Shown here piece by piece: positions 4,556 through 6,710 of a stretch of DNA of 6,710 bases. Within the stretch, counting starts at the first letter, position 1, and each line of letters starts with the position of its first letter. Source of the stretch: Natronohydrobacter sp. GTDB taxonomy: Bacteria; Pseudomonadota; Alphaproteobacteria; Rhodobacterales; Rhodobacteraceae. The notes under the pieces were generated by a model. The model was not told where the DNA came from. It did not search any database and saw nothing but the letters and a program-made list of their open reading frames with translations. The translations under genes were made by a program, and so were the position numbers. The stretch spans positions 1-6,710 of the forward strand of contig SKIM01000191.1 of NCBI GenBank assembly GCA_007116445.1. Reading direction: 5' to 3'.

Positions 4556-6710
4556 GCGCTCACTTTCCAGAGTTCTTCGTTAAAATCGTGCAGAATGGTT
4601 TCCAGCTGACCGTTAAACACCTTGTTGAGGCGATTGAAGCCCCCAAACGCGGCGAAATTTCCGTGATCTATGCTATCACGGTCCAGCACCAATTCCTTGG
4701 TGATCTGATCTGCGATCCGGCGCAACCATTGCTTTTGTGGGTCAGTCCATTTGGCTTTCGCGAGGATTGCCTTGGTGGCCTGTTGGACACGGGTCTCAAA
4801 TGGGATGAGCGGATCGCCCAACGCCGCTTGGCGCACGAAGCCGATGATCGACGCCGCTATGTCCTCGTTCGAGGCATCATTCCATGCGCGGCGCAGGCTG
4901 GTTTCAGAAAATCCCATCTTGTCGAGTTCAAGGCGCAGGCTGCGCAATTCTGCCCGTGTCAGGTCACGCGGGCGCTGCACAACAACCGTGAGCGCGGCAA
5001 TCTGGTTCTGGTTGTTCTTCACGAATGAGCGGAAGGTATCTAGGAAATCTTCGGGCTTGTCATACTCGCCATAACCCGTTGTCACCGCGTGCATGCTGTC
5101 TTCGTGGTGCGAGATCGGGATGAGGTTTGGTCCAGAGCCATCGGGGTTCCAGTCGAGGATTTTGCCGATACCCGCATATTTCTTGGCGTGGGCGGCAACA
5201 TCGCTGGGCGACCCCTCTCGCAGTCGGTCTCTTAGCTGTTCAACCGTTTCACCTGTCAGGTTTTCCACAAGCTGGGCGACCTTGCTGGGCAGTTTGCGCA
5301 GCTTGCGATGCAGTTTGGCCAAAACCTGATCGCGGACAAGTTCGCGCTGATCTTCCTCAGTAACTGTCGCCAGTTCATCGAAAAGCTGTTCGAAAGTCAG
5401 CTTCGGGTTGCTGGCGACCGGCTTCATCTGCGTCAGGTCTTGCAGCGTGGCGTAGAGGTCTACAGCGTCGAAAATACGGAACACTTCCTTGCCAATGTCA
5501 TCACAGCGGCGGGTTGCCCGGCCCAGCATCTGCTCATAGAGAATGCGGCTGTTCACGCGTCGGATGAATACGAGGTTGGTGATCTTGGGCACATCTATGC
5601 CAGTGGTCAGCAGGTCCACAGTCACGGCGATCTGCGGGAAGGCATCGTTACGGAAAGACCGGATCAGGGTTCCGACCTTGTCCACGCTGCCGGTAATCTT
5701 GCGGATCGCGGCATCGTCAATGGAGCCATACTGGGCCGCAAACGCCTTTTTCAGCTCATTCACCACTATATCGGCGTGGGCATCTGTCGCGGCAAAGACC
5801 AAGGTCTTGCCATCAAGGCTTGGGTCGATGTGCTTAGCCAGTTCTTCAGCGATGACTTGATTGAAGGGCTGCGTGATAACCTTTCGATTGAAGGTCTCAA
5901 CCTGAAAGCTCAACTCGTCGGGCGCAACCGCATTCTGGATTTCGCCGGTCTTGCTGTCCATGACCTCGACATCTTCGCCCTCGTCGAATGTGATCCCAGC
6001 TTTCGCCAAAGCGGTCTGAAACCGCATCGGTGGTTCATGGTCTATCAGCCAGCCATCGACCACGGCTTCGCGGTAAGTGTAGGTATAGATCGGGTCGCCA
6101 AATATCTGTGCAGTGTGCAGCGCAGGCGTCGCAGTAAGGCCAATCTTCACCGCATCGAAATGCTCTAGGACGCGGCGATACTTCGACACGTAGTCTTCCT
6201 GCCCCCGAAAGCTGAGTTCAGCGTCTGACATTTCCCGGTCAAGCAAGTAACCCCTGTGGCACTCGTCGATCACCATGAGATCATACTGGCCGATAGGAGG
6301 CACATCGGCAGGATCGGAGTTGTACAGCACCCGCTTCACCAGTCCTTGGATTGTGCAGATATGAACGCGGGTTTCTGGATCAGGCTTGATGTCTTCAAGC
6401 CCCATGATCCCAAACAACTGACCAAAGGTCTTCGGCCCCTCGATAGCCGTGCTCATGAATTCGTCGCTTGTTTGAGCACCCAGCGCGGAACGGTCCACCA
6501 CAAAGCAGATGCGTCTGAACCGCTTGGTGGCCAAGAGGCGGTACAGCATAGCGATGGCGAGCTTGGTCTTGCCCGTGCCGGTGGCCATTGCCACCAGCAT
6601 TTCGCGTTTCTCTGTCGCGAGGGTCTTCTCCACCTCCCGGATGGCTGCTTCCTGATAGGGGCGCAGTTCGAACCCGAAATCGAAGGGGCGCGACTGAAGG
6701 GCCGCTTGCG
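4552..6710 (-). CDS. hsdR: Type I restriction endonuclease motor subunit HsdR (5' end outside window)
   Basis: This is the ATP-dependent translocase and nuclease subunit of the Type I complex. The open frame continues to the right edge, so the gene is partial. About 719 codons are visible, beginning at the helicase region with LRPYQEAAI (about 6666-6640). Counting residues from the GTG codon at 6633 only as a reference, the superfamily 2 motifs are ATGTGKT (17-23, Walker A), DECHRGY (123-129, motif II), LTATP (166-170, motif III), TTGIDVPK (343-350, motif V) and QMLGRATR (368-375, motif VI). Residues about 430-690 form the C-terminal region resembling the EcoEI-type HsdR C-terminal domain, which binds the methyltransferase. 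The N-terminal PD-(D/E)xK nuclease domain is not in the window, so cutting ability cannot be judged. The motor motifs are intact and there is no internal stop. It is the first visible gene of the overlapping operon. The GTG at 6633 is not the real start, since conserved sequence precedes it. Confidence 0.97.
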   Translation of the reverse strand, partial: QAALQSRPFDFGFELRPYQEAAIREVEKTLATEKREMLVAMATGTGKTKLAIAMLYRLLATKRFRRICFVVDRSALGAQTSDEFMSTAIEGPKTFGQLFGIMGLEDIKPDPETRVHICTIQGLVKRVLYNSDPADVPPIGQYDLMVIDECHRGYLLDREMSDAELSFRGQEDYVSKYRRVLEHFDAVKIGLTATPALHTAQIFGDPIYTYTYREAVVDGWLIDHEPPMRFQTALAKAGITFDEGEDVEVMDSKTGEIQNAVAPDELSFQVETFNRKVITQPFNQVIAEELAKHIDPSLDGKTLVFAATDAHADIVVNELKKAFAAQYGSIDDAAIRKITGSVDKVGTLIRSFRNDAFPQIAVTVDLLTTGIDVPKITNLVFIRRVNSRILYEQMLGRATRRCDDIGKEVFRIFDAVDLYATLQDLTQMKPVASNPKLTFEQLFDELATVTEEDQRELVRDQVLAKLHRKLRKLPSKVAQLVENLTGETVEQLRDRLREGSPSDVAAHAKKYAGIGKILDWNPDGSGPNLIPISHHEDSMHAVTTGYGEYDKPEDFLDTFRSFVKNNQNQIAALTVVVQRPRDLTRAELRSLRLELDKMGFSETSLRRAWNDASNEDIAASIIGFVRQAALGDPLIPFETRVQQATKAILAKAKWTDPQKQWLRRIADQITKELVLDRDSIDHGNFAAFGGFNRLNKVFNGQLETILHDFNEELWKVSA

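Noticed and set aside
5308..6168. 286-codon plus-strand open frame opposite hsdR
   Set aside because: It lies wholly antisense to conserved helicase motifs and its translation has no recognisable domain. It is a by-product of codon bias on the other strand.
6631..6633. GTG at 6633 as the start of hsdR
   Set aside because: The frame stays open to the window edge and upstream codons give LRPYQEAAI, a normal part of the HsdR helicase region. The true start is outside the window.

Overview
The window carries most of a Type I restriction-modification locus, read entirely from the minus strand (transcription runs from high to low coordinates) and cut off downstream by an insertion sequence. Base composition is moderately GC-rich. 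The IS5-type transposase start, the HsdM/HsdR style and the Shine-Dalgarno use suggest an alphaproteobacterium, perhaps Rhodobacteraceae-like. This is an impression from the sequence, not a database placement.

Layout in transcription order: hsdR (enters at the right edge and ends at 4552; its N-terminal nuclease domain lies outside the window), hsdM (4555-3080), a GIY-YIG/DUF4357 protein (3083-2154), hsdS (2157-865), an unrecognised 255-codon ORF starting with GTG (868-101), and then the end of an IS5-family element whose transposase starts at 55 and leaves the window at base 1. All four junctions between the five chromosomal genes are 4-base stop/start overlaps (ATGA three times, GTGA once). 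This points to one translationally coupled operon. It also ties the two accessory genes to the restriction-modification system. No promoter or terminator is visible: the promoter must lie upstream of hsdR outside the window, and the IS occupies the place where a terminator would be expected.

How the parts should work together: HsdS recognises a bipartite DNA target, HsdM methylates adenine in it, and HsdR uses ATP to translocate and cut unmodified DNA. The GIY-YIG protein keeps the residues expected of a nuclease and sits between hsdM and hsdS. Its role there is not known to me. The final ORF is of unknown function and has a hydrophobic middle.

Three observations stand out. First, a perfect 17-bp direct repeat lies exactly on the two borders of the GIY-YIG gene, so that recombination between the copies would remove the gene precisely and restore an hsdM-hsdS ATGA junction. 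Second, a coupled GTG-start gene of unknown function follows hsdS. Third, an IS appears to have inserted into the 3' end of that gene and supplied its present last codons and stop.
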